64,000 bases of DNA from Stenogyne calaminthoides (GCA_037126765.1 JBBCBC010000043.1:1116001-1180000); one strand, 5' to 3'. Counted from the first letter of the stretch, positions 38,501 through 51,250 are shown. The notes: generated from the letters alone by a model not told the origin. Numbers and translations are program-made.

Positions 38501-40451
38501 GTTGGGGAATCCATATGGATTCCATACTTGCTGACTCATCACTACCTTTGAAATATGTGGCTTTCTCACATTGCTTCCTTTAGAAGCTGGTGCTGCTGGC
38601 TCTGCAACTAGGTGACACACCTTTCATATTGCTGCAATTTTTACTTCTTTGTTGATCAAGGTTGTAAAGAGTTGAAAAGTTTTTTGGTCCCCAAAAATTA
38701 CTTTTTTTCGATTTTGTCCCATATCAAGAAATTTGTCTGGTTTGGCCCAAAAAGTTGTTAAAAATTGAAAAGAGTGTTGCTTTATGTCACACGAATGTCA
38801 CATTGAGGATTTAATTTGGGGCTAAATTGGACATTCGCGTGAGGTAAAAACAATATCGCTTTTTAATTTTCCAGTGATTTTAGACCAAAATTGGAATTTT
38901 CTTTTAAAATCTGGGGACTAAATCGAAAAATAATATCTGTTTTGGGGACCTAAAATAGGACAATAGATGTGTTACTGGACCAAAACACGTTTCTTTTAGA
39001 ATCATTATTTTCCAATGTTTGTGCCATTTGTATGGTTTATCTGGTGCGATTCCTATTATTCATGTTTTTTATCTGATAATTGATTGGTGATGATGGGAGC
39101 AGGGGCCTTTACCGAGTCCACCAATTTAGCAAGGTAGAGATGTTCGTATTATGCAGGCCCGAGGAGAGCAACTCTTTCCATGAACAGCTTATTGAGATTG
39201 AGGAAGGCCTCTTCTCATCTTTGGGACTTCATTTCAAGTGCGTACATAATCTTTCCTTAATTCGTGTTTATATCATCTTTTGAGGTTGTGTTTGTTATGG
39301 GATTATGGTCTGCGAGGAAGTCTGGATTTTGAAATCCTTGGATTTGAACAGTAAAAACATGTTTTTGTTTTGGGATTTTAGTGTAGGAGTGAGTGCTTGA
39401 TGTCGTTTTATTAAAATCGATAAAGTGTGTTTTATTAGGCGAGAAATAATAGGGTTATACTTTTTTTTTAGACGGGAATGTAGTGGAATTTTGAAATCCA
39501 AAATTTGAAACCGAAAACAGAATGTGATGTGGATCTCAAAGTCACAAATCCTTCCAATTGAATCCCGAATTAAACATGCCCTTAGCTATTAATGCATCAA
39601 CACAAAAACAAGAAGAAAAGAGAACGAGAAGTATATAATCTGCCTTTCTCTTTTGATAAATAAACTATATATCGTCCCATGATTGCCTACTCATTTTATT
39701 TTTCCCTCCATTTTTCCAGAACTTTGGACATGGCAACCGAGGATTTGGGTGCTCCAACATATCGTAAATTTGATGTGGAGGCCTGGATGCCTGGATTGGG
39801 TCGGTATGGTGAGGTACGTTGTTGGTTAGGGTAGCACTATTTGCACCCACCAAATTACTTAGTACACCCACAATTTGGTCAAACTTGCTTTAGAAAGTAA
39901 AAATACACCTTAAAATGACTTTTATATGTTAAATGCCCTTATGTTTTTCAAGATTGTATTTTCCAATTTAAGCCAATGTTTGTTATATTTTTCGATTTAA
40001 AAAATGGAAGAATTAACCTAGTGAAAACATCTGGGTATTTTTCAGCATGTAAAGTTATTTGAGGGCATTTTTTACTTTTTAAAGTAAGTTTGACCACGTG
40101 GTGGGTGTATTCAATTAGATTCTGGAGTTAAACTAGTTGTTCCATGATCACATATTCAAGAGCATTTCATTTGTTGGACAGATATCAAGTGCATCTAATT
40201 GTACAGACTATCAAAGCAGGCGGTTAGGCATTCGTTATCGTCCACAACCATCAACCCCGGTTAAAAAGGGCAAGGGCAGTAACTCTCCAACCCAATTCGT
40301 CCACACGCTGAATGCCACAGCGTGCGCCGTTCCAAGAATGATCGTTTGCTTGCTCGAGAATTATCAGCAAGAAGATGGTACCGTTGTCGTACCCGAGCCG
40401 TTGAGGCCATTCATGGGTGGTCTTCAGATTATTTCTCACAAGTACAGATAG
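35592..40451 (+). CDS. Seryl-tRNA synthetase, organelle-targeted type
   Basis: A class II synthetase that charges tRNA-Ser. Exons: 35592-35781, 35864-36015, 37031-37125, 37225-37373, 37453-37545, 38180-38359, 38447-38611, 39103-39237, 39720-39813, 40182-40451, all GT-AG. Exon 1 encodes a Ser/Pro/Arg-rich, acid-poor presequence (about 55 residues), as for plastid/mitochondrial import. Exons 2-4 form the tRNA-binding coiled-coil arm. The catalytic core includes FTPLTTPEIVRSSVVEKCGF (motif 1), GSATRGLYRVHQFSKVEMF (motif 2) and LNATACAVPRMIVCLLENYQ plus PEPLRPFMGG (motif 3). Allowing for indels the protein would be about 507 residues, near the size of plant organellar SerRS. Breaks: extra G at about 37042, -1 and +1 in exon 4 (in-frame TAA 37269-37271), and two single deletions in exon 7 (G-run 38504-38507 and near 38580). 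Correct splice sites and motifs argue for assembly errors. Confidence 0.93.
36190..36480. mobile_element. MITE-like insertion in SerRS intron 2
   Basis: GAGCCCGCTTGGTACTACTT at the left and AAATAAACGGCCCATAAT at the right form diverged inverted ends of the GGGCC(C)GTTTGG type common in plant Tourist/hAT MITEs. The interior holds GGTAATGG and CCATTACC words in opposite halves. No exact target duplication was seen. Confidence 0.45.
38680..38985. mobile_element. MITE-like palindromic repeat in SerRS intron 7
   Basis: TTTTTTGGTCCCCAAAAATTA at the left and GTTTTGGGGACCTAAAATAGG at the right are inverted. A second inner pair flanks TTTGTGCC-type and ACATTCG words. This GGTCCCCAAA palindrome type is a common plant intronic repeat. 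Confidence 0.45.
39283..39585. mobile_element. MITE-like insertion in SerRS intron 8
   Basis: AGGTTGTGTTTGTTATGG at the left and, reverse-complemented from the right, AGGGCATGTTTAATTCGG are weak inverted ends. Inner GGATTTTGAAATCC and GGAATTTTGAAATCC palindromes support a MITE. No duplication was established. Confidence 0.4.
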
Positions 40452-41655
40452 GATTTGGTTTGTGCAATCTTCTTGATAATCATTCTTTTTCCTTTTCTTT
40501 TCTAATGATATATTTCATTCATCATCTTCATATGTATGCTATTGAATATACATAGTTTAGTCTGTCCTAAATTTTGTGGGCCATGCTATTAACACCTACT
40601 GATTATTTGATACACCCATTTTGTAATTGTGTTAGCTAAAAAATGTTGTATATTTGAGTGTATTAAGTAATGAGTCACATTTTAAATGAGGTTTTTTATT
40701 TGTGAGATGCAGATAAATTTAGACATTGTCGCTTTAACATTTTGGGAGGGGTGGGTATGATTTATACTAATTTGTATTCCGTCTCATGTATGAGACCGTC
40801 ACATGTGAGTTTTTGTCATAACTAATTTGATGGATGGTAATATCTTTTCCCATATTTATTATCTTTTTGGCTCTTATCATTTTATCTTAAGAATCAAGAT
40901 GTTTATTAAATAAATTTTGGAATTTCGCAAATGCTATCTGTAATTAAATAAATAAAAATATACTATTTATGATGCAGTTGCCAGTCGCAAATTTACGACA
41001 GGTTTTGCCACGGATGTGTGATGATGCCGTTGTAAATTTGAAATGGGACTAAATTCCGTTGCAAAATTCTTCGATATTCAAATTTACAACCGATTTTTGT
41101 CATTCACAAATCACGATTTGCAATGGGTATTCGTCGCTAAACCCATCTACGATTGCCAATTATTTTTGCCCCTCCTAGATTCGTCTATGCTTCCAAGAGA
41201 GAATAATTGTATGAGGAATTTCATCGAACACTTCTGTTGCAAACTCAACACACCCACACAATCCACGTACATACTTATCCGTCTAGTTTCCACTCATGAA
41301 TTTGAATCATGTATTGTTATCTGAGCATGCATTAAAAATTACGCGGTTTTATATCTTATTTTTTAGTTGCACAGCACAATGATGCGCTACATTGGAAAAA
41401 AATGTGCAATTAAAGATTAATGTATTTAATTAGTACTAATAAAAATATTGGTATACGAAACATTTATATTGTACTTCAACGGTAAAAATGATACTAAAGC
41501 TCAAGGGAGCAGATGCAAGATGAATATATGAAACAGAGTTTATAGAATATGTGTTATAGATTACAAATTAACAGAAATTTGAATGAAATAATGAAGGACG
41601 TTCTAATTCCGCACATCTATAAATTAGGATTCGGATTCTTGATTGTGTTCATGTT
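40452..41655. other. SerRS 3' flank and intergenic DNA
   Basis: The first 100 bases or so are T-rich and suit a 3' UTR, but no clear polyadenylation signal was fixed. Around 40975-41160, words such as CGCAAATTTACGAC, TTGCAAAATTC and CGTCGCTAAA resemble CACTA/MULE subterminal repeats without visible termini. The open frame at 41043-41324 is not protein-like. Confidence 0.5.
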
Positions 41656-41913
41656 GATGACATTGGGATGGGATGAACGATGAACGACATCAAATTGTTG
41701 TTGGTCTCCGAATTAGGATTCACACCAAAACCATCTCCATAATTCAAGTAGAAGCACAACAACACCAAAACCATCTCCATAATTGTTGTTAATCTCGAAA
41801 TGAATGTCGTTGTGGCTTCTACTTGAATTATGAAGATGGTTTTGGTGTAAATCCTAATTCGAGACCAACAACAATTTGGTGTCGCTCATCGTTCATCCCA
41901 TCCCAATGCCATC
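41656..41913. repeat. Long inverted repeat (hairpin), 105-base arms
   Basis: The left arm 41656-41760 (GATGACATTGGGATGGGATG...) and the right arm 41809-41913 are reverse complements over about 105 bases, with roughly seven differences. The loop is 48 bases and begins with a short direct repeat of the arm's inner part (ACCAAAACCATCTCCATAAT). No coding capacity, terminal motif or duplication of a known element family was recognised. Confidence 0.88.
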
Positions 41914-44175
41914 AAAACCTGATTCTTTAATTTGATCTATATATGGATGTGTAAAATTAGAGCTTCCTTCATTAATTATAATCTCATTCAATTTTCTGTT
42001 TCTTAATTTGTAATCTGCAACAGATGTAATGATCAGATACTTTATATATTTTATACTCCCAGCTTAACTGCCTATGATTTTATCACCTCGACTTAATATT
42101 TTCTAATTTCTATTTACCGAGAATGGGCCGCCGACTTTGAATTTTATTGGGCTAAAAAAAAAGGAGGAGCCCAACACATGTTTTTGGAGAAAATGGGCAA
42201 GGAATGGCAACCTAAGTGGATTAAAATAAATAAGCCCATGTCGTGATTTTCTCTGTCAAAATGGGCCTAGAGGGTAAAATTGAAATAAAATATTTAATAC
42301 ACATAGATTAATATAAATGACAAACATTTTGTGTTAAAAAAATAAATATTTTGAGTTTGAGTGAGTATAACTCATCCGCCTCAACTCATTTTCTTTCAAT
42401 CTTTTCTTCCCCAACAACATACAAGATTCATTTTAATTGCATCAGACAGCTGACAAGGTATACGAGACACGTACAATGGTACATATAGTATGTAACATCA
42501 CCAATTACCAACATTCATTTCATATACCTAATGCCAAATAAAAGTATGTATGTGGTTGGTAAAGCTAAAGAAAATCATAGTCAAAATGCTATAGACCTAA
42601 GCATCCTTTAATTGACCTAGGACAGGGAATAGCAAATTGATTAAAAAGAATTCATGCGAATTTGTGAGATGTCAAATTGGACGGTTTCCAAGGTTTTAGA
42701 AGTTTCAAGGTTTGGAAAATATTTGGTGGGGATGTGAAATTATGCTTATATATATACATATAAATAATTGGGTTGCTTTCGTTCATAAACTCTCCAATTC
42801 AAAGAATGCGCGTTATAACTTATAATGCTAATTCACAAAAAAAAAAAAAGCTCATTTAAAGAGCATTTTTATTTTGGCAAAAATTTATATGCAATATTGC
42901 ATACAAGTGATATGTGCAATATAGTTTAATTGAGCTTTTTTATATTTTTTCGCTGGTCAGACAACGGGTCAGGTTAGGGCAGATTGCTAGCGGGTTTAAT
43001 GAGCTTCTTCTTCTCGCGTCGTACATCAACAGACGGTCAGGTTTCTTCTTCTTCCTCTTCCTCGCATCGCAACAAACATGATCAGATCTCGCTGGTTTTG
43101 ACGGCGTGCGGTGCGTCTCTAGTGATAATACATCAAGTTGATGTTAGTAGAGCTGGTGTTTGGGATATATATCGTGATTGTTTATAATTATGGTGTTGAT
43201 TGGAATTCTGATAATCGTGTTGGATTATTTCAATTTTGGTGGCATTTTCATTAGTTTCCAGTTCCTATTTGTTGGAAACATGCAACGCTTTCTAACTTTT
43301 TGTTGGCAGAACACATCAAATTGAGATTTTGTTTTGCGTTTGCACTGATTTTATTTACGTGGCAACACATTTTTCTTCATAGAGTAATATTTTTTGTTCA
43401 TGTAGTGACACATATTTTTTTAGTAATATGTAACTTTGTACACATGTCGTAATACTAAGTGAATACTCATGTGTTACTATATGAACAACAATGTGTTACA
43501 TTATGAATGTTTTTGTATTACATTTTTCAATATAACAATGTAGTAACACTTACTTATCCATTCAGTAACACATGGAGAATGATACTGTATTTTTTTAAGA
43601 TAAATGATAATATAATTTTTATTTCATGCAGTAATACATTTCGTTTCTATAAGTATCACATTTTTTTCATGTAGTAACACATAAAAAAAAATTAAAAATT
43701 ATATGCTCTATAGGAATCAAACCTCATGACCACATACATTAATAATAATAGACATGAACTACTTGGCTACTTTCTACATATTTGATAAAGATATCATTCT
43801 ATAAATATACATCCACCCACACCAACCCACATCCCACAATCCTTTTTTGCAGGACCCACGCCCCCGCCCGACCCAAGACGTTTTTGACCTGTAAATTTAA
43901 AGAAAATTGGTTTAATTATAATTGTATTGTCTATCAATAAAAGTACAATATTTCACAAAGACCTTCCTTTTTATATTTGGAGCCATAATAATCAAATGGT
44001 TCTAGATTTGGTTAGTGACTCAATCAAAGCCGGTTTGAACCCAAATATTAAAACTTAGTTACAATTTTTAAAGAAGAGACGAGAAACTCCCTCAATCCGT
44101 GTTGTTGGCCTCTTAATCAAGCGAGTTAGAAATTGAATGATGTGTCAAGAAGCAAACACTTATGAAAAAAGAGTC
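41914..44175. other. Intergenic, no supported gene
   Basis: AT-rich sequence. A 67-codon frame at 42984-43187 has a serine run and a somewhat higher G+C content but no recognisable motif. A repeat-rich block is listed separately. Confidence 0.5.
43370..43682. repeat. Clustered GTAGTAACACAT-like words
   Basis: At least eight degenerate copies of (T)GTARTAACACAT or its inverse (ATGTGTTACTA) within about 310 bases, in both orientations. The density resembles transposon subterminal repeats, but no termini were found. Confidence 0.55.
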
Positions 44176-44180
44176 AACTC

Positions 44181-46123
44181 GTTGGGGAATTAATTGCATG
44201 GATCTATTCGAATGAATATTTAAATACAAATTAAATTCTAACAATTATTACTAGCATGAATTAATCCTATATTAATTCAAATAATAATTCAACAATAAAT
44301 AATGCATATAAACAAATACATAAATCCCACGTGCGAAAATTGCTACTGGGTTTACGTGAACTAACCTCTTGGAGTGACAATGGTCTCAATCGATAAAAAA
44401 CACACCAAAAAGCCTTCCCAAGTATTCCCTAGTCCTTGCTCGCCAATCCGTGGAAGGAAACTCGAGAACAATTAACAAAGGGAAAATAAAAAAATTTGTT
44501 GCACCACCTTTGTGGATTTACTAATTTTTTTCCAAAGACATGGAATTGTACACCACAATTGACGCTTTTCAAAATACACAATCATCTAATGCTTAAAAAT
44601 ATTTGATATTTTATCGACGCTGATATTTTTTCCTCAAAAACCAATTTTTTGTTCCCTTTTAATGAACATTCATCCCCTATTTATAATGAGGTGGTGGTAC
44701 GATTTTTTTCATGAAATAGGGAGGAAAAAATCTTTTCTTGATCTCCAAGAAATCTTGAATATATCTCATATATTTTTTCTCCATAATTAAAATATTCCAT
44801 AAAAATCTCACCTTCCTTGTTATGTTATTTTCAAAAAAAAAAAAAACAAGGATAAAGATTCCAAGATTTGAATCTTCTTGAATTTATTAGATATTGTATT
44901 GCAAGAATACATATCTTCCATATTATCTTTTCAAGAAAATCAAGAAAATCTTTCTTTTCCCTTCTTTCAAAATTTTCAAAACTTCATATAAATAAACTGC
45001 TGGAGATTTCTTGAATTTAATGAGATAATCTTGTATTTCAAGAATACATATCTTCATTCCATAACAAAATTCAAAAGAAAATCTTTCTCCCTTTTATTTA
45101 TATTTTTGAAATTAATGAGGAAAATTAGCAACAAAATTTATTTTATTTTTAAACACTTTTTTTCAAATATTGACTTTTTATGTTGGGCTACTTGATGGGC
45201 CTTTAGGAGAATTAAGATTTATCTTCCAAATGGATCTTGAATTATCAATATTGAGCCACAATATTATTCAAGCCCATAAATATTAATTAATCCCACTACA
45301 TAATTAATATTACACTATCCATCTTAACCCATATTACAAAGCAATATGGCTCCTACATTATTTCCGTGTTTAAGATTATTTCAGCCCATTAATTAATTCA
45401 AGCCATCAAATAGCTTTCCATTAATTAATATCTTTTGTCCTTTGTTAAGAATTGTTCAACATTATTATCCATACCGGAAACTAGTTCCACTTGCAAGATT
45501 TGGTATGATAAAAACTTATGAACCTCCCAAGCAAGTAAATCGAACAAGTGTATTGCACACGATTCTCCTCTTATAAATCTTAGCAATCGTGATGTGACCA
45601 ATAATATTGCCCAAGATATAAAGTATTGAATCTCGTTGATTCTCTACCCGTGATAAGTCAAAAGCAATAATTACTAACAACATGCGATCCTATTTAAGGG
45701 GACGAAGATTAAGAAATAACCGAACCACTTTGAGGTCTAATTCTTCCTAGTTCGGGCTCGGGCAATTTGTCCTCCAGAATCCTATTCAAAGCATCTAGAC
45801 ATGCACAAGTGTAATCTCTTCGTCAAGACAAAGCCAATCAATTTTACACTTCAACCTTCAATGGATTGTTCATTTCCATCTAGGTCGTGAATGGTGTACT
45901 TTTGGTTACAAGAACTTTAATTTAATCTTCTCGTGATCTCGGTATCACTAAATTAACTACAATGTAACACGCATTTTTATTTATTGAATCGATTATGCAA
46001 AGAATATATATAACATTTGATGATATTTAAAAGATCAAAGATAAACAATTTATTTCAAAGAATAAGACCGAATTCGCCGATTATACTGAGTAAAAGCATA
46101 CTTTCCCAAAGATAATCCCAACA
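44181..46123 (-). repeat. 3' LTR of the family A copia element
   Basis: Boundaries: GTTGGGGAATTAATTGC on the left and ...AATCCCAACA on the right, inverted TGTTGGG/CCCAACA termini. About 1943 bp. Aligns throughout with the LTR at 51568-53523, with scattered substitutions and indels. Confidence 0.9.
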
Positions 46124-46134
46124 ATCTCCCCACT
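46124..46134 (-). promoter_or_regulatory. Polypurine tract
   Basis: On the minus strand AAGTGGGGAGATT abuts the 3' LTR start TGTTGGG. It primes plus-strand DNA synthesis in retrotransposons. The family's other copy has AAATGGGAGAT at 62945-62955. Confidence 0.85.
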
Positions 46135-46289
46135 TATACTCAAAAGTCCGCTTTTAAGCATACTACAACATGTCTCGTAGTAGTTTGTCGTGGACATATA
46201 ATGTCACCTACACGAACCTAATAATGTCTCCCACTTATACTCAAAGGTGATTGGCTAACCAACTTCGACAACCATTCCTTCCTAATATG

Positions 46290-49200
46290 TCTCTTGAATG
46301 TTTCGAGAGGCGAGGCACTTTGTGAAAGGATTAGCTAGGTTATCCTCCAATGCAATCTTTGCCACTTATATCTTCTCTTTAATGATTTTTTTTCGTCCTA
46401 AGATTTCTTTTTCTTCAATGTGTTTGTTGACTTGCGGGACTCTTGGTTCCTCGCAGAATTTTGCAACTCGCCCCCTATCGTTGCAAATATTGCTAGACAA
46501 ATTCGAGAACTCCATCCAAGTCCACTAAGAAGGTCTTGAGCTAAACTGTTCTTTTCACAGCTTTCAGTTAGGCAACTACATGCTTTTCCATGGTTGAGTC
46601 GTTGATGCATTTACTACTTCACAACGTCCATTTCATGGCTACTTTTCCCAAATGAAAACACACTAATCGAGGCGATTTTTTTTAATTCCAAGTCCGATTG
46701 AAATCCGAGTCCGCGAAATACGATTGGGGATTAGACTATCTCGATCATAAACCAACATTCTATCTCTAGTTTCTTTTTATACTTCAGAATGTTTTTAATC
46801 GCCATCCAATGTTCTTTTTCTCCCTAAGTTACTTTGATATTCACCATGCATGCCAACCAAGAATCGATATCCTGCTCGTGTAATAACATTGCATACATAA
46901 GGCTTCCGAAGCGGCTTTAGCATAAGGAATGCCTTTCATGTCATCTATCTCCTTTTGTGTCTTGGGAACATTTCGATAGATATATTCCATGCCCGCTCAA
47001 AGGTACGAAGCCTTTATTGAATCTCCGATGAACAAATCGCTTTCGGATAAAGTGTATATATGAAGGTTACGATAAACTATCATCCTCTTCTTGCGATCTC
47101 GAAAGTGATCTTGATCCCAAGGATGTGCCCTAGCTTCCCCTAAGTCCTTCATATCAAACTGCTTTTGAAAGCCATGTTTTACGCCTCGATAACACCTTTA
47201 CATCGTTCCCGGCGAGCAAGATGTCGTCTACGATAAAGACTAAGAATACCAATGCGCTCCGACACACGCTTTTTGTATACACAACTTTCAAACTCATTTT
47301 GATCAAACCCATAAGATTTTATTACATGATCAAAACATTGGTTCCAAGCTCTGATGCTTGTTTGAGTCCGAAATGGACTTCATGAGCTTACAACCAGGTG
47401 TTCTCGCCTTTTTCAACGAAGGCGCCTTCGGTTGTTGATATAGATTTCTTCATCAAGACTTCCATTAAGGAAAGTCACCTTGACTTCCATTTGCCGATTT
47501 CAAAGTCGAGATGCCCAAAGAATCGACACAAGAGAATTCGGATGGACTGAGCATTGCTATGTGCAAAAAAGTTTCTCATAATCGATCCTTCTTTTCAGTA
47601 TAACCTTTCACATCCTTGCCTAAAGGTTTCCACCTTCCCATCCTGGCCTTTCTTTTTTTTCTTGTATACCCACTTGTAACCAATGAGTTTGACCCCATTA
47701 AGTGGTTTGACTAGCTCCCCACACTCTGTTATGATCCATAGAACCCATTTTAAACTTTCATTGCTTTTTTCACAAAAACCGAACACTTTATGCCTGGATT
47801 GCCATCAGATGTCCATTGGTCTGATTCGGTTTGTCCGAATCAAGTCCAGGACTCTCCTATCCCTATGAATCTTCGCTGTTCACAACCCGCCCACTATGAC
47901 GAGGTTCCGTTGTATGAAAAAGTGTCGCTTGGTATATCATCTTGTTAAACAGGTAACGAGGTTAGCCCCTACTCATTTAAGGTAATCTCACTGGTCTTTT
48001 CGTTCATATAGTCTTCTTCCAAAATGTAAAGTGGGTCTTTGATTACCACCTTTTTGATCTTTCTGACCATAGAACATACACCATTTTGTTCTCTCTTGGT
48101 ATCCTATAAACAACCTTAATTTCGACGAGGATCCAATTTTTCCGCCTTCCTTGTCAAACACGTGGGACCGGACACCCCCAAATTTTCATTTACGTCTTAA
48201 ACTGGCCATACCCAAATCCACAATTTTTTGGGAGTTTTGGGAACCGATTTGATGGCACCAAGTTCGTAATGTGTTTGTTTCCAAGGCATGACCCCGTAGA
48301 ATGACGACTTAGGGTAGATCCGCATAACTCATCATTGATCTAACCATTTCTAAAAGAGTTTTTATTTTTCTCGCTCCGCAACCCCGCTTTTGTTTAGGGG
48401 TTCCGGTGCAAGAAGTATGATACAATCCTTCATCCGACAAGTAGTTCAAAAACTCATCATTGAGGTACTCGCTTCCACGACGGATCGTGTAGATTTGATA
48501 CATTTTTCCCTATGATTCTCAAAGCCTTTGAGCCTTAAATTCTTTCAATTTCAAAGGTCTCCCTTATTTATGCTTCATAAGGAAAATATAACTGCACTGG
48601 AGTAGTCATCAATAAAAGTGATGAAATACTCATAACCTCCTCTTGCTTTAGTTAACATTGACCACATATCTGTGTGAACGATTTCTAACACTTCTTTCGG
48701 CTCTATTCCCTTGGCTCCAATGCCCTCTTGGTCATTTTTACCCTCCAAACATGATTCGCAGGTTAATCTGCTCAACTTGGAGAGGCTCCATGGAACCGGT
48801 TTTCTACCAACCTTTGATCCTCTTTCGATTAATATGTCCCAATCTTAGATGCCATAGAAGTGTTTCGCTCACGCCCCGATGAACGCTTTTTTTATTGGAA
48901 ACAATTGATGTGTTATAGGATGATTTAAGGAGGGTGTGCACAAGCATTGTATAGAGACTATTCGACAACGTTTTCATGACGTATAAATTTATCATAAGGA
49001 GAAATGGTAACAACTTTATCAAAAGTAACCGAATATCCATCAAGGTAAAGTTTAGAAACCGAAATTAAATTCTTTCTAAAATTCGGAACGAAAGAACATC
49101 TCTTAAAATTAAAACTCGTTTTCAAAAGACATGTGCATCTTCTCCCATCGCTTTTAGCCGCACTCTCAGAAGATCGCCAGTGATGATGGGATCTCACTCC

Positions 49201-49400
49201 CATTAAGTTGCCGGTTTGAACCCGTAAGCAAACATGATCATGGGATCCTATATCAACTACCCACTTAATGAGAAGTATACGCCGCTAAACAAGTTTCAAA
49301 CAACTAAGGCGCGAGAATTACCTTTTTTCCCTCCCCTAGGGGTTGAACAGTAAAACCTCCATTGTCCTCTTTCACCGCAATTGAAGCACTTCCTCTTTGA
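46290..49400 (-). pseudogene. Copia pol of family A, broken
   Basis: From 49400 down: a gag zinc knuckle C-F-N-C-X4-Q-X4-C whose His is replaced by Gln; a protease-like VVDIGSHDHVC (usual DSG changed) followed by NFRKNLISVSKL (about 49100-49050); pre-integrase LLWHLRLGHINRKRI (about 48860); integrase zinc residues CESC and the core HTDMWS...GGYEYFITFIDDYS (48775-48575), then a GSEYLNDEFLNYLSDEGLYH region (48503-48309); RT starting with PLNGVKLIGYKWVYK (about 47700); the RT active site as IVDD at 47234-47223 (usually YVDD); and an RNase H/C-terminal region near 46330-46290. Frameshifts and stops separate the blocks. Inactive. Confidence 0.88.
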
Positions 49401-50679
49401 TTTTTCTTCGACACCACCAAAGATTCTCATCTTATCATTGCCTCAAGGCAATAGTGAAGTTTATCATTGAGGATTTTTGGTCACCTTCTTCTTCTTGCCA
49501 TCCCTTGCCTAGAAAATGAAGACGGACCACTTCGTCGTCAAAGCTTGAGTTTGGTGCCCATCAACATCTCTCGCCGTGAGACCAAAGCTTGCAAACAAAT
49601 CGCCTAGCGAGGCCAAAATGCCCAAAAAATTTTTGGGCGCAGGTGAAGTACTAAATTCATCCTGAGTCTCAGATTATAACTGCACTCCTCAACCTCAAGT
49701 TTGTTTCGATGGGCCCATCAATTTTGAGGACGTAATCCTCATTACGGTTTTGTTGCCTCCACCATTTTCAAGAACGACATCTCTCGAGAGGTGATCTGAC
49801 GAGTCCCCTCTATTTTTGACTCGTCACCGGTTCATCCGATTTTGGTGTGTCAAAAATCCACTTGTGCTTTTGTGCGCTTAGACAATTATAATTTTTTCGC
49901 TTCCAATCAATATAGTTTTCATACTTATTCTATCGACTTTAAGTATAATAGCAAAGGATTAAAAGTGTTACGGTTAACTTGAAATAAATAAATAACTATA
50001 TGCATAATAACAAATATATCACAAGGTTCGATCACATGTTTCATATTAAAATCTCAAAAAATATGAACATGCATCGGCCTAACATCTCAAAACAGTTTAA
50101 ATAATAACGCCAAGCGGGGTCATTATTTAAACACATTCAAACATTTACAAACAAGAACGCTTACAAACCTTTAATAACTAGATTAATAGTTGGCTCCCAC
50201 TTGACCAATATAAAATTGATGTGGACTTCTAGGAAGTATATATGGCTATCAATTTTATACCTAAGTAATAACCATGATTAAATACTGAAATTATTATTTA
50301 CGCTTTGAACGAGTCTCGTGGGGGAGGATCATCGCCGCCACTAGTAATAATCCACAATCATCCATCCGAATTTATTCATGTGAAAGCTATTTTGACCGTC
50401 TCCCGTGGGAATTTCTCCAAAAAAAATTCACAAATAAATAAATCATGGAGGTCAAAATTAATTCAATTTTATTATCCATAAAATTGTCAATTAATTGTTT
50501 AAGCATACTTAGTAATTTTCGAAAAGTGAGATTTTTCAAAACGTTTTCATGCATCGCAAATTTAAATACAATTTAAATAAGCATAAAATAATACATAACA
50601 TCAAAACCAAAAATTAAACATATGGGGCACATATATCCAATTGTCATGGTTAATTTTTGTATGTCTTGATCTTGAGAAA

Positions 50680-51250
50680 TCGCCTTTCATAAAATTTCAT
50701 CGCTCGTCTTTTCCCGAAAAGGTTCCACGACCGCGCTATCGACTGGGGCTTCATGGGTTCGGAGTGCACGCTCAGACTTCTCGGCCATTGCGGTGTCGAC
50801 GTCGACGTCAGGCAGAGGCTTAACGCCGGGCGACGCCGTCACGCCGTTGCCACGGTGTTTCAAGGCTGCCGGCAGATTCGACAGGAGTTTCCAGGTTGCT
50901 AAGCGGATTCGAAGCGCTGGCACTGCGGCGTCGCCAGATCGCTGCTTCATGGTTGTCAGCCTGAAGGCTCGTCATACGGTGATATCGTTTTCCCCGCCTG
51001 AAGGCTTTCTAGAAGATTGCCGCTTATCGGGCTAAGACGGGCTGATTGGCTTCGCCTTCATATATGTTGCTGCCGCCATTGATCGCCTTCGCCATACATA
51101 TGCTACGGTACTGGAGCAGTTCGCCGCCGCACACCCGTAGGGCGCTTCATTAGGATCCGTTGCTGCTGCTGAATAGTGCTCTCGGCATTATTTTCATAAG
51201 GACGATTCACGCCTTGTTGATTCTCGTTTTTAATTCTTCGTCACCGGGCC
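50680..51250 (-). other. G+C-rich leader of the copia element
   Basis: Between the primer site and the gag region lies about 570 bases much richer in G+C (CGTCGACGTCGACGT, GCTGCCGG words) than anything else nearby. Open frames occur on both strands here, as expected from G+C bias, and none looks like a known protein. It may be a structured leader or captured foreign sequence. Confidence 0.5.

Noticed and set aside
42984..43187. 67-codon frame with a serine run
   Set aside because: No homologous motif, no splice partners, short.
50641..51035. Arg/Ala-rich frames on both strands
   Set aside because: They sit in the G+C-rich copia leader and arise from composition.
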